Shown here: in pieces, positions 13,781-21,675 of the stretch
How positions within the stretch are numbered: position 1 is the first letter of the stretch
Layout of the letters: every line of letters starts with the position of its first letter
NCBI GenBank assembly: GCA_052145775.1
Contig: JBKQNY010000187.1
Coordinates: 1 to 21,675 of the forward strand
Source: CAVYPR01 sp052145775
Lineage (GTDB): Bacteria > Actinomycetota > Acidimicrobiia > Acidimicrobiales > RAAP-2
Direction: 5' to 3'
DNA length: 21,675 nt
Position numbers and translations under genes: made by a program
The notes under the pieces: model-generated
Told to the model about the DNA's origin: nothing
The model's input: only the letters and a program-made list of their open reading frames with translations
Databases searched by the model: none

Positions 13781-15784
13781 TCAGCCGGCCGGCCGGATCA
13801 CGCGCCGGTGGCGCAGGAAGTCGACCAGCACGTAGCCGCCGAGCGCGTCGGGCGTGGTGTAGAAGGTCCGACCGCCGTTGATGGCGGCGATCTGGTCGAC
13901 GAAGGGGAACTGGGTCCGCTCGAGGTCGAGGGCGAACACGTTGATGGTGATGCCGGCCCGGGTGCAGCGCACTACTTCGGCCATGGTGCGTCGCAGCGTC
14001 TCGGCCGTCGGCGGGTAGTTGAAGTAGACCTCACCGTCGGCGTCGATGTGGGCGGTCGGTTCTCCGTCGGTCACCACGATGATCTGCTTGGTGCCGTGCT
14101 GGTGGGCCAGGAGCTTGCGGGCCAGGAGCAGCGCGTGCTGGAGGTTGGTGCCGTAGACGTAGTCCCACATGGCGGTGGGCAGGTCCTCGGGCTTGATCTC
14201 CCGGGCGACCTCGCTGAAGCCGACGATGCCCAGGTAGTCCCGGGGGAAGCGGCTGGAGATGAGGGTGTGCAGGGCCATCGCCATCTTCTTGGCCGGCACG
14301 AAGTTGTCGCGCATCGGCATCGACATCGACAGGTCGACCAGGAGCACGGTGGCCGAGCGGGTGAGGGCCTCGGTCTCGACCACCTCGAAGTCCCCGGGTG
14401 CCAGCCGCACCGGGATGCCGGCGCCCCCGCGGCGGACCGCGTTGTGGACGGTCTGGGTGAGGTGGAGGTTGAAGGGGTCGCCGTACTCGTAGGGCTTGGT
14501 CGTCTCCTCGCGGTCGTGGCCGGTACCCGACCAGGTGGTCTGGTGCTCCCCCAGGCGGTCGGCGGCCATCTTGTTGAACAGGTCGCCGAGCGCCCGCGCC
14601 CCCATCCGGCGCACCCCCTTGGGGGTGAGCTCGGTCCGGCCCCCGCGGTTCTCGATGAGCCCGGCTTCCGTCAGCTCGCGGGCCAGGCCGGCCAGCCGCT
14701 CGAGCGAGCGCGCCGCGTCGTCGCCCAGGTGGCGGGCGACCTCTTCGAGGTCGATCTCCGAGAGGGCGGCCGGCGATGAGGCCGACTGCAGGACGTCCTC
14801 CATCCGGTCGAGCTCCCCCAGCTGGGCCGCCATGTCGGTGGACTCGGAGAGCCCGAGCGGGGCGTCGCCCGAGAAGGAGTAGGCCTGGCCCCAGCCCGCC
14901 TCGGGGAAGGCCCGCTGGAGGTTGGACGAGAGCCGGTCGACCTGCCACCGCAGGTCCATGTCCTCGAGGAGCGAGTCGGCCAGGGCCCGGAGCTGGTCAC
15001 GCTGCTCGGGCGAGAGAGAGCGCCACATGGCCTCGGCGGCGGCCATGCGGGCGGCCAATTGCTCAAGGAGCTCGTCGAGGGTGTCGGCACCGGGGAACAT
15101 GTCCCCGAACCGCTCCTTGAACTCCTCGAAGGTGGGGTCGAGCGGCTCGCCGCGCTCGCGCTGCTCGAGCATCTGGTTGAGGGCGTCGAAGGCGTCGCGC
15201 AGCCGCGCCAGCTGCTCGGGCCCCATCGAGCCGAGCGCCTCGGACATCCCCTTGGTGTAGGTCTCGGCCACCTCCTTGCGCAGCTCCTCGACCAGCTGCT
15301 CGAACCGCTCCCGGGCTTCGGAGGAAATGAAGTCGTAGCCCTGCAGCCCGCGCACCCGTCCGGCCACGTCGTCGGGGAGGAGGTCGAGGGCGATCCTGCG
15401 CTCGGCGGCCACGTCGTCGGTCACCTCCTGGCGCCGCTCGTCGCCCGAGACCCGCGCCTCGTCCACCAGCTCGTCGATGGCCGCCCGCTCCTCGGCCACC
15501 ACCTCGTCGAGGGCCTGGGCCACCCGGGCCAGCTCGCCGTCGGGGTCGCCGCGCTCAAGGAACTCGGCCCGCCTCCGGCGGAGCCGCTCGAGGAGCTGGC
15601 GCGAGCCGAGGACCCTCTCCCCGCTCTGGGCGCGCATCCCGGTGCGCAACAGCCGCCGCAGGGCGTCGTCGAAGTCGCCGCCGGCCAGCACTTCGTCGGT
15701 CAGCTCGGCCAGGAGGTCCTCGGGGTTGAGGCCGAATCCCTCCTGGGAGCCGTCCCAGCGTCGGTAGTCGTAGCGGGCGGTCAC
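13781..15784 (-). CDS. VWA-domain protein partnered with MoxR-type ATPase
   Basis: 667 residues from GTG 15784, four bases after the stop of the ATPase gene, with GGAAG just upstream. The first ~290 residues are charged and helical, with many Arg/Glu heptad-like stretches. The C-terminal ~475-667 is a von Willebrand factor A domain with an intact MIDAS motif: D484-x-S486-x-S488, T546 in YGTNLQHAL, and TDGEPTAHID with D573. Such VWA proteins bind divalent metal and clients, and they work with MoxR-family AAA ATPases in complex maturation or metal insertion. The client is unknown here. An earlier ATG at 15814 would overlap the ATPase gene and is less likely. The order MoxR then VWA in one operon is typical. 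Confidence 0.92.
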   Translation of the reverse strand: MTARYDYRRWDGSQEGFGLNPEDLLAELTDEVLAGGDFDDALRRLLRTGMRAQSGERVLGSRQLLERLRRRRAEFLERGDPDGELARVAQALDEVVAEERAAIDELVDEARVSGDERRQEVTDDVAAERRIALDLLPDDVAGRVRGLQGYDFISSEARERFEQLVEELRKEVAETYTKGMSEALGSMGPEQLARLRDAFDALNQMLEQRERGEPLDPTFEEFKERFGDMFPGADTLDELLEQLAARMAAAEAMWRSLSPEQRDQLRALADSLLEDMDLRWQVDRLSSNLQRAFPEAGWGQAYSFSGDAPLGLSESTDMAAQLGELDRMEDVLQSASSPAALSEIDLEEVARHLGDDAARSLERLAGLARELTEAGLIENRGGRTELTPKGVRRMGARALGDLFNKMAADRLGEHQTTWSGTGHDREETTKPYEYGDPFNLHLTQTVHNAVRRGGAGIPVRLAPGDFEVVETEALTRSATVLLVDLSMSMPMRDNFVPAKKMAMALHTLISSRFPRDYLGIVGFSEVAREIKPEDLPTAMWDYVYGTNLQHALLLARKLLAHQHGTKQIIVVTDGEPTAHIDADGEVYFNYPPTAETLRRTMAEVVRCTRAGITINVFALDLERTQFPFVDQIAAINGGRTFYTTPDALGGYVLVDFLRHRRVIRPAG

Positions 15785-15788
15785 CCGC

Positions 15789-17231
15789 TCACTTCCGGCT
15801 CCGGTACAGGGCACGGGCCCCCGAGGCGTCCTTGTTCAGCCGCTTGGTCAGATGCAGCCCCTCGAGCAGAAACTCGAGGGCGCTGGCCAGCAGGGCCGGC
15901 GACTCGGCGGCCTCGGGACCGGCCAAGGCCCGGGTGGGGGGCTCCAGGGCCGGCATGTCCCGCAGCACGGCGAGGTACTCGGCGGCCGGGAGGTCGTCGC
16001 CGGCGTGCACCACCTGCTCCGCCTCGAAGGAGGCCACCACGGCCCCGGGGTCGGTGAGGGTGACCCGTCGACGGAAGACCGCCAGCACGGCGGCCGAGGC
16101 CAACTGGGCCACCACCTCGTGCTCCCGGCCCTCTTCGAGGGCCTCCACTTCCACCTTGCCCTGGGTCGACGAGACGAGCGCCGAAAGGTCGCTCACCCGC
16201 GGCACTGCCACCGGCTCCCCGGTCCGCAACGCCCGGCGCAGGGCGTTGGCCACCAGGGTCTCGTAGTTGGCGATGGTGAGGCGCACCGACACACCGCTGC
16301 GCTGGTTGAGGTGAGGGCTGCGCCGGGCCAGCTGGCTGATCTCGGCCACCACCTCCTCGAGGTACGCGGGCACCGTCACCGGCGGGCCGTGCTCGGGCAG
16401 CTCGGCCTCCGAGCGCATCACCGCCATCTCGGTCCGGGTGTCGAGCGGGTAGTGGGTGCGTATCTGCGCCCCGAAGCGGTCCTTCAACGGGGTGATGATC
16501 CGCCCGCGGTTGGTGTAGTCCTCGGGGTTGGCGGTGGCCACCAGCATCACGTCGAGGGGGAGCCGGATCCGGTGGCCCCGGATCTGGACGTCGCGCTCCT
16601 CGAGCACGTTCAGCAGGCCGACCTGGATCCTCTCGGCGAGGTCGGGCAGCTCGTTGATGGCGAAGATCCCCCGGTTGACCCGGGGCACCAGGCCGTAGTG
16701 GAGGGCGAGCTCGTCGGAGAGGTAGCGGCCCTCGGCCACCTTGATCGGGTCAACCTCGCCGATCAGGTCGGCGATCGAGGTGTCGGGGGTGGCCAGCTTC
16801 TCGCCGTAGCGGTCGGAGCGGTGCAGCCAGGCGATCGGCGTCTCGTCACCCTCCTCGGCCACCTTGACCCGGGCGAATCGGGAGGTGGGCTGGTAGGGGT
16901 CGTCGTTGATCTCCGACCCGGCGATGACCGGCAGCCACTCGTCGAGGAGCTCCACCATGGAGCGGATGAGGCGCGTCTTGGCCTGGCCGCGCTCGCCGAG
17001 GAGGATGACGTCGTGGCCGGCCAACAGGGCGTTCTCCAGCTGGGGCAGGACGGTGTCCTCGAAGCCCAGCACCCCGGTGACCAGGGGTTCGCCGGCACTT
17101 ATCCGAGCCGACGCGTTGCGACGGAGCTCCTCGGCGACGGGGACCGACTGCCACCCCGACGCCCGCAGGTCGCCGAGGGTCCGGGGCAGGTCGTGGGGCG
17201 GGGTGGGGACGGTGAAGGGAGTGGCGGGCAT
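15789..17231 (-). CDS. MoxR/magnesium-chelatase-type AAA+ ATPase
   Basis: 480 residues. Walker A is GERGQAKT (79-86). The Walker B strand is GIFAINELPDL (188-198), with Asn where the classical Asp would be; I recall this INE form as usual in this ChlI-like subgroup. The LLNVLEERDVQIRGH segment, sensor-1 VATANPEDYTNRG (N235) and ITPLKDRFG with the probable arginine finger R252 are present. ATP hydrolysis by a ring of these proteins remodels a client together with the downstream VWA protein. ATG 17231 begins the canonical reading; no strong ribosome binding site is seen. It is divergent from the sdh operon across 192 bases. A magnesium-chelatase role is not suggested because no porphyrin genes are nearby. 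Confidence 0.93.
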   Translation of the reverse strand: MPATPFTVPTPPHDLPRTLGDLRASGWQSVPVAEELRRNASARISAGEPLVTGVLGFEDTVLPQLENALLAGHDVILLGERGQAKTRLIRSMVELLDEWLPVIAGSEINDDPYQPTSRFARVKVAEEGDETPIAWLHRSDRYGEKLATPDTSIADLIGEVDPIKVAEGRYLSDELALHYGLVPRVNRGIFAINELPDLAERIQVGLLNVLEERDVQIRGHRIRLPLDVMLVATANPEDYTNRGRIITPLKDRFGAQIRTHYPLDTRTEMAVMRSEAELPEHGPPVTVPAYLEEVVAEISQLARRSPHLNQRSGVSVRLTIANYETLVANALRRALRTGEPVAVPRVSDLSALVSSTQGKVEVEALEEGREHEVVAQLASAAVLAVFRRRVTLTDPGAVVASFEAEQVVHAGDDLPAAEYLAVLRDMPALEPPTRALAGPEAAESPALLASALEFLLEGLHLTKRLNKDASGARALYRSRK

Positions 17232-17423
17232 GGTTCGAGCCTATGCCCGGCGGTGCCGGACGGCTCCTGCGCTCCCCGAGGGATCTAAGCGAGTTGTGCC
17301 TCCACCGCTAGCGTCTGAAATGATGAGGCCCGCCCGCACTCCGGCCCCTTGGGACCTTCGGGCGCACGTGGGCTGCCTCCCGCCCTTTGACGTTGGGCTC
17401 GGGAGACCGGAAAGGAGAACGGC
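17232..17423 (+). promoter_or_regulatory. Divergent promoter region and sdh leader
   Basis: The 192-base gap must hold the promoters for the ATPase operon (minus) and sdhCAB (plus). Bases 17328-17333 can pair with 17368-17373 (GCCCGC/GTGGGC, one G-T pair) enclosing further GC-rich complementarity, and GCCC 17382-17385 can pair with GGGC 17395-17398. A folded leader is possible. I recognise no named riboswitch. AGGAG at 17413-17417 serves sdhC. Confidence 0.35.
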
Positions 17424-18245
17424 GTGACGACGGTGGAGAACGTGACCGTCACCCCGGTGGAGCTCGGGGGGACCCGCGGCGGCCCCGAGGTGACGACCGT
17501 CCGGCGGGACCGCTGGTGGGTCCAGCCCCTGGTCAGCGCCACCGTGCTCATCGCCTTCGTCACCTACTCCACGTGGGCCGCCTTCGTGAACAAGAACTAC
17601 TACGTGGGAGCCGCCACACACCGCAACCTGCTCTCCCCCTTCTACTCCCCCTGTCTGGCGGCGAGCTGCGTACCCGGCAGCCACCCGGGCACCGTGCTCT
17701 CGTGGTGGACGATCTCCCCGGCCATCCTCATCCTCATCGTCCCGCTGGGATTCCGGCTCACCTGCTACTACTACCGGCGGGCCTACTACCGCTCCATCTG
17801 GCTGTCCCCGCCTAACTGCGCGGTGGCCGACGCCCACGGCAGCTACACCGGCGAGACGAGGTTCCCCCTCCTCCTCCAGAACTCCCACCGCTGGTTCTTC
17901 TACCTGGGGCTCGCCCTCAACGTCATTCTCACCATCGACGCCATCGAGGCCTTCCGCCAGCCCGGCCTCGGAGTGGGGGTGACGGTCGGGACCCTGGTCC
18001 TGTGCGCCAACGCCGTCCTGCTCTGGTGCTACAGCCTCTCGTGCCACTCGTGCCGCCACCTCTGCGGCGGCCAGGTCAAGAGCTTCGCCAAGCACCCCAT
18101 CCGCCACCGACTGTGGAAGCTGGTCACCCCGCTCAACGCCAGCCACATGAAGTTCGCCTGGGCGAGCCTGATCTTCGTCGCCCTGACCGATCTCTACGTG
18201 CGACTGGTGGCCAGCGGCACGATCACCGACTACCGCCTCTTCTAG
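17424..18245 (+). CDS. sdhC: Succinate dehydrogenase membrane anchor subunit (Sdh1 type)
   Basis: 273 residues from GTG 17424, with AGGAG seven bases upstream. About five hydrophobic segments are seen, near 35-55, 95-115, 154-174, 185-206 and 244-262. Conserved-type histidines that could ligate heme or line a quinone site include H66, H155 (LQNSHRWFFY), H212 and H241. A Cys-rich loop CHSCRHLCGG (207-216) is a feature of this actinobacterial type. M. tuberculosis Rv0249c has the same length and gene order. The subunit anchors SdhA/SdhB to the membrane and passes electrons to quinone. The flavoprotein gene follows 64 bases later. Confidence 0.9.
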   Translation: MTTVENVTVTPVELGGTRGGPEVTTVRRDRWWVQPLVSATVLIAFVTYSTWAAFVNKNYYVGAATHRNLLSPFYSPCLAASCVPGSHPGTVLSWWTISPAILILIVPLGFRLTCYYYRRAYYRSIWLSPPNCAVADAHGSYTGETRFPLLLQNSHRWFFYLGLALNVILTIDAIEAFRQPGLGVGVTVGTLVLCANAVLLWCYSLSCHSCRHLCGGQVKSFAKHPIRHRLWKLVTPLNASHMKFAWASLIFVALTDLYVRLVASGTITDYRLF

Positions 18246-18309
18246 GCGGACCGACCGGGCCCCGGGGCGGACGGGCGCGGCGGCGAGGACAGGAGCGACA
18301 GGACAGGAC

Positions 18310-20124
18310 ATGGCCGAGTACGAATCCCATAGCTACGACGTGATCGTCATCGGCGCCGGCGGGGCCGGGTTGCGGGCGGCGATCGAGGCCAAGGCCCGGG
18401 GGCTGCGCACCGCCCTCGTCTGCAAGTCGCTGCTGGGCAAGGCCCACACGGTCATGGCCGAGGGCGGCGTGGCCGCGGCCATGGGCAACGTGTACCCCGA
18501 GGACAACTGGAAGGTCCACTTCCGCGACACCATGCGCGGCGGGAAGATGCTCAACAACTGGCGCATGGCGCAGATTCACGCCCAGGAGGCGCCGGAGCGG
18601 GTCCACGAGCTCGAGGAGTGGGGCGCGCTGTTCGACCGGACCAAGGACGGACGGATCACCCAGCGGGACTTCGGCGGCCACCGCTACGCCCGGCTCGCCC
18701 ACGTCGGCGACCGGACGGGGCTGGAGCTTATCCGGACCCTCCAGCAGAAGGCCGTCAGCATGGACATCGACGTTTTCATGGAGTGCAAGGTCCTGCGCCT
18801 CCTGGCCGACGCCGAGGGCCGGGTCTCGGGGGCCGTCGGCTACTGGCGCCCGACCGGTGAGTTCGTCACCTTCACGGCCCGGGCCGTGGTGCTGGCCACG
18901 GGGTCCATCGGCAAGAGCTGGCTCTACACCTCCAACAGCTGGGAGTCGACCGGGGACGGCCACGCCATGGCCATCTGGGCCGGGGCAGACGTCATCGAGA
19001 TGGAATGTGTGCAGTTCCACCCGACCGGCATGGTCTGGCCCATGTCGGTGCGCGGACTGCTCGTGACCGAGGGCGTCCGGGGCGACGGCGGGGCGCTGCG
19101 CAACAGCGAGGGCGAGCGGTTCATGTTCAACTACGTCGCCCCCATGTTCCGGGCCGAGACGGCGGAGACCGAGGAGGAGGCGGACCGGTGGTACGACGAC
19201 CACACCAACAACCGCCGCACCCCCGACCTGCTCCCACGTGACGAGGTGGCGAGGGCCATCAACTCCGAGGTGAAGGCGGGGAGGGGCAGCCCGCACGGCG
19301 GGGTGTTCCTCGACATCGCCAGCCGGCGTCCGGCCGACTACATCCGTCGCCGCCTGCCCTCGATGTACCACCAGTTCATGGAGCTGGCCGGCGTGGACAT
19401 CACCGCCACCCCGATGGAGGTGGGGCCGACCCTGCACTACATGATGGGCGGGGTCCGGGTCGACGCCGACACCGAGGCCGCCACCGTGCCCGGCCTGTTC
19501 GCCTGCGGCGAGGTGGCCGGGGGGATGCACGGCGCCAACCGGCTCGGCGGCAACTCCCTCTCGGACCTCATCGTCTTCGGCCGGCGGGCCGGGATCGGGG
19601 CCGCCGACTTCGCCGAGGGGCGGGGTGGGGACCCGGTGGTCGACGACGCCCAGGTCGAGGCGGTGGTGGCCGAGGCCCTGGCGCCCTTCGAGCGCGAGGG
19701 CGACGAGAACCCCTACGACCTCCAGCACGACCTGCAGGAGACCATGCAGTCGCTGGTCGGCATCATCCGGACCGGCCCTGAGCTCGAGGAGGCCCTCGAG
19801 GTCCTGGGTGAGCTGCGCGAGCGCTGCGGCAAGCTGGCCGTGGGCGGGGGACGGGCCTACAACCCGGGCTGGAACCTGGCGACCGACCTGCCGGCCATGC
19901 TCACGGTGTCCACGGCCGTGGCCCAGGGCGCCCTGCACCGCAAGGAGAGTCGGGGTGGCCACACCCGGGAGGACTTCCCGGCGGCCGACCCCGAGCTGGG
20001 CAAGGTCAACTTCGTCCAGCGCCAGACCGACCATCGCGGTCCCGACGCCCCGATCACCATCACCCCCGAGCCGCTCCCCGAGATGCCGCCGGAGCTGCGC
20101 GAGCTGCTAGAGGAGGGACAGTGA
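18310..20124 (+). CDS. sdhA: Succinate dehydrogenase/fumarate reductase flavoprotein subunit
   Basis: 604 residues. The dinucleotide-binding motif VIVIGAGGAGLRAA starts at residue 11. H46 in GKAHTVMAEGG fits the histidine that binds FAD covalently. Active-site elements are H237 (QFHPTGM), E254/R257 in TEGVRGDGG, H376 in GPTLHYMMGG and R411 in ANRLGGNSLSDL. It oxidises succinate to fumarate, or the reverse, and passes electrons to SdhB. The sequence belongs to the Rv0248c (Sdh1) type. Repeated GACAGGA units just before the ATG give two possible AGGA ribosome binding sites. Its stop codon overlaps the start of sdhB (TGATG). Confidence 0.96.
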   Translation: MAEYESHSYDVIVIGAGGAGLRAAIEAKARGLRTALVCKSLLGKAHTVMAEGGVAAAMGNVYPEDNWKVHFRDTMRGGKMLNNWRMAQIHAQEAPERVHELEEWGALFDRTKDGRITQRDFGGHRYARLAHVGDRTGLELIRTLQQKAVSMDIDVFMECKVLRLLADAEGRVSGAVGYWRPTGEFVTFTARAVVLATGSIGKSWLYTSNSWESTGDGHAMAIWAGADVIEMECVQFHPTGMVWPMSVRGLLVTEGVRGDGGALRNSEGERFMFNYVAPMFRAETAETEEEADRWYDDHTNNRRTPDLLPRDEVARAINSEVKAGRGSPHGGVFLDIASRRPADYIRRRLPSMYHQFMELAGVDITATPMEVGPTLHYMMGGVRVDADTEAATVPGLFACGEVAGGMHGANRLGGNSLSDLIVFGRRAGIGAADFAEGRGGDPVVDDAQVEAVVAEALAPFEREGDENPYDLQHDLQETMQSLVGIIRTGPELEEALEVLGELRERCGKLAVGGGRAYNPGWNLATDLPAMLTVSTAVAQGALHRKESRGGHTREDFPAADPELGKVNFVQRQTDHRGPDAPITITPEPLPEMPPELRELLEEGQ

Positions 20125-21077
20125 TGGCCGACACACAGCCCGAGGAGACCGGCGCGGCCCCCACGCCGGTCGACGAGACGGTCGAGGGCCATAGCGTCGC
20201 GCTCGGCAGGAGCGAGTCGCACGAGGCACTGGACAGGCCCCTCGACGACGCAGAGGCCGGCGAGACAGCCGACGACGAGACAGCCGGGACAGAAGAGACA
20301 GAGGGCTGGGTCTCGATGCACATCTGGCGCGGCGACCAGGGCGGAGGCGAGTTCGTTCAGTTCACAGTGGACGAGCAGGAAGGCGAGGTGGTCCTCGACG
20401 TCATCCACCGCATCCAGGCCACCGACGCCCCCGATCTGGCCTGCCGCTGGAACTGCAAGGCCGGCAAATGCGGCTCGTGCTCGGCCGAGATCAATGGCAA
20501 GCCCCGCCTCATGTGCATGACCAGGATGGACACCCTCCCCGAGGGACCGGTGACGGTGGCCCCGATGCGGACCTTCCCCATCGTGCGGGACCTGGTCACC
20601 GACGTGAGCTTCAATTTCGAGGTGGCCAAGACCATCCCGGCCTTCCAGCCCGCCCCGCCCCCGCCCGACGGCTATCGGATGCAGCAGGTTGATGTGGAAC
20701 GCGGCCAGGAGTTCCGCAAATGCATCGAGTGCTTCATGTGCCAGGACGTCTGCCACGTCATCCGTGACCACGAGGAGAACAAGCCCCGCTACGCCGGGCC
20801 GCGCTTCTTCATCCGGTTCGCCGAGCTCGAGATGCACCCTCTCGACACCAACGACCGCCGCGAGCTGGTGCGCCAGCGGGGCGGGCTCGGCCTCTGCAAC
20901 ATCACCAAGTGCTGCACCGAGGTGTGCCCCGAGCACATCAAGATCACCGACAACGCCATCATCCCCCTGAAGGAGAGGGTGGTCGACGCGTCGTACGATC
21001 CGGTGGGCTGGCTGGGCCGGAAGATCCTGCGCCGGGGAAAGAAGTCGCCCGAGGAGGCGTCGGCCGGGGGGCAATAG
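20124..21077 (+). CDS. sdhB: Succinate dehydrogenase/fumarate reductase iron-sulfur subunit with acidic N-terminal extension
   Basis: 317 residues from ATG 20124, which shares bases with the sdhA stop. AGGAGG at 20111-20116 is seven bases away, better placed for this ATG than for GTG 20121. Residues 1-60 are an Asp/Glu/Thr-rich, probably disordered extension not usual in the family (commonly ~240-260 residues). [2Fe-2S] ligands are C111-x4-C116-x2-C119 and C131. The ferredoxin-like part has C200-x2-C203-x2-C206-x3-C210 and C258-x5-C264-x3-C268-P. The CIECFMCQDVCHV and CNITKCCTEVCPEHI segments are typical of the Rv0247c type. It carries electrons from SdhA to the membrane anchor. The SCP2-like gene follows with a TAGTG overlap. 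Confidence 0.96.
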   Translation: MADTQPEETGAAPTPVDETVEGHSVALGRSESHEALDRPLDDAEAGETADDETAGTEETEGWVSMHIWRGDQGGGEFVQFTVDEQEGEVVLDVIHRIQATDAPDLACRWNCKAGKCGSCSAEINGKPRLMCMTRMDTLPEGPVTVAPMRTFPIVRDLVTDVSFNFEVAKTIPAFQPAPPPPDGYRMQQVDVERGQEFRKCIECFMCQDVCHVIRDHEENKPRYAGPRFFIRFAELEMHPLDTNDRRELVRQRGGLGLCNITKCCTEVCPEHIKITDNAIIPLKERVVDASYDPVGWLGRKILRRGKKSPEEASAGGQ

Positions 21078-21496
21078 TGGCCCGCTTCTACTCCCCCGAG
21101 TGGGTGGACGAGTTCAATCGGGCGGTCGCTGACCGCGACTTATCCCAGGTCGAAGCCGGAAGGGACAGCTTCGCGGTGGCCCAGCTCGTCCACGGTGGAC
21201 CTGACGGCGACCTGCTCGTCACCATGGTGGTCGAGGACGGGAGAATCCGCCTCGAACTGGGGCACCCTCCAGGGCTCGAGCAAGGCGCGCCGGACGCTCC
21301 AGAGCCCGCCGTCACCGTCTCCCTCTCCTACGAGGATGCGGCAGCGATGTCGAGGGGCGAGCTGGATCCGGCCGAGGCCCTCGGGCAGGGGAGGGTCCGC
21401 GTTCGGGGCGACCTGGCGGTCCTCGTCGCCGGCCAGGCGCTCCTGGCGGCGGCCCGCGACAGGCTGGTCGGCCTGCAGGCTGGAACCACCTACTGA
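21077..21496 (+). CDS. SCP2-like sterol-carrier-fold small protein
   Basis: 139 residues from GTG 21077, whose G is the last base of the sdhB stop, so translation is probably coupled. The N-terminal PEWVDEFNRAVAD helix, the LLVTMVVEDGRIRLEL strands, the VSLSYEDAAAMSRGELDPAEAL segment and the VRVRGDLAVLVAGQALL strand-helix pattern fit the SCP2/alkyl-sulfatase-C fold, which binds hydrophobic ligands. There is no signal or membrane segment. Its place as the last gene of the sdh operon suggests a link to membrane or quinone metabolism, but this is inference. Function is not established. Confidence 0.75.
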   Translation: MARFYSPEWVDEFNRAVADRDLSQVEAGRDSFAVAQLVHGGPDGDLLVTMVVEDGRIRLELGHPPGLEQGAPDAPEPAVTVSLSYEDAAAMSRGELDPAEALGQGRVRVRGDLAVLVAGQALLAAARDRLVGLQAGTTY

Positions 21497-21502
21497 CGCA
21501 GC

Positions 21503-21537
21503 CTCCTGCCGAGGAGTCGTGCCGGGTCATCCCCGGC
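21503..21537 (+). terminator. Two tandem hairpins after the sdh operon
   Basis: CTCCT/AGGAG (21503-21507 and 21512-21516) and GCCGGG/CCCGGC (21521-21526 and 21532-21537) form two short stems just after the SCP2 gene, before the convergent gene. There is no T-tract. They are possible bidirectional terminators. Confidence 0.4.
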
Positions 21538-21573
21538 CCGCGCGGCCTCTTAGCTTGCAGTTAAACCCTCCGG

Positions 21574-21675
21574 TCACCCCTGGGCGGTCTGCGCCAGGCG
21601 GATTTCGCCCGCCTTGGCCGCCACTTGGCGCATCTGAGCGATGAGCCGGCGCATCTTGCGGTCGTTGTCGATCCA
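21574..21675 (-). CDS. C-terminus of a minus-strand gene (partial)
   Basis: An open frame enters from the right edge and ends at TGA 21574-21576 on the minus strand. It gives 33 residues beginning WIDNDRKMRRLIAQMRQVAA and ending in QTAQG. The composition (Arg, Ala, Gln, Met) suggests a helix. I do not recognise the family from this fragment. It is convergent with the SCP2 gene. Confidence 0.55.
   Translation of the reverse strand, partial: WIDNDRKMRRLIAQMRQVAAKAGEIRLAQTAQG

Noticed and set aside
16659..16671. Dead ATPase because Walker B reads INE rather than IDE
   Set aside because: I recall this as the usual form in this ChlI-like subgroup, and Walker A, sensor 1 and arginine finger are intact.
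18287..18309. GACAGGA direct repeats before sdhA as a regulatory repeat array
   Set aside because: Only about three imperfect copies, best explained as alternative ribosome binding sites.
18223..20034. 603-codon minus-strand open frame opposite sdhA
   Set aside because: sdhA is unmistakable; this is its antisense shadow.

Overview
The window reads as high-GC actinobacterial chromosome, most likely Acidimicrobiia-like. Supporting signs are two WhiB-family regulators, a UPF0182 membrane protein, an initiator tRNA of actinobacterial style, a Mycobacterium-Sdh1-type succinate dehydrogenase, and a stand-alone mreB beside a DivIVA-domain protein. This placement is inference from gene content. The first ~430 bases are different: lower GC, Firmicutes-like, holding remnants of a YefM/YoeB toxin-antitoxin pair and the start of a Nim-like flavin-fold gene. 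They stop abruptly at about 427-440. That edge is more likely an assembly chimera or contamination than a real insertion.

Layout: 535-644 holds a minus-strand initiator tRNA-Met and its hairpin. 731-7321 is a tight minus-strand run: PDZ-Lon-type protease, then a DivIVA/coiled-coil protein with a phage-Mu-F-like C-terminus, then a UPF0182 membrane protein, then a small helical protein. Divergent from it is a HEAT-repeat gene (7326-8018), followed by convergent mreB (8031-9035). A catalytically degenerate HtrA-like PDZ protein (9101-10444) and a degenerate zincin-like protein of the TIGR03624 type (10460-11668) follow on the plus strand. A small acidic hypothetical gene (11665-11952, minus) comes next. 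Two whiB genes flank a glutamate formimidoyltransferase-like gene (12120-13631). A MoxR-type AAA ATPase and VWA-protein pair (13781-17231, minus) is divergent from an sdhCAB operon that continues into an SCP2-like gene (17424-21496). The window ends in the C-terminus of a minus-strand gene.

The 1-12 kb block looks like an elaboration of a conserved actinobacterial neighbourhood; in M. tuberculosis, from memory, Rv3193c-Rv3195 are UPF0182, PDZ-Lon and TIGR03624. Here a DivIVA-MuF fusion sits between the first two, and HEAT, mreB and pseudo-HtrA genes sit between the last two. One apparently intact protease, two apparently dead protease folds and two polarity or shape proteins suggest an envelope or growth-site function. 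That joint function is inference. The best candidate for undescribed biology is the DivIVA protein ending in a phage-head-morphogenesis-like CxxC...HxxCxC domain.
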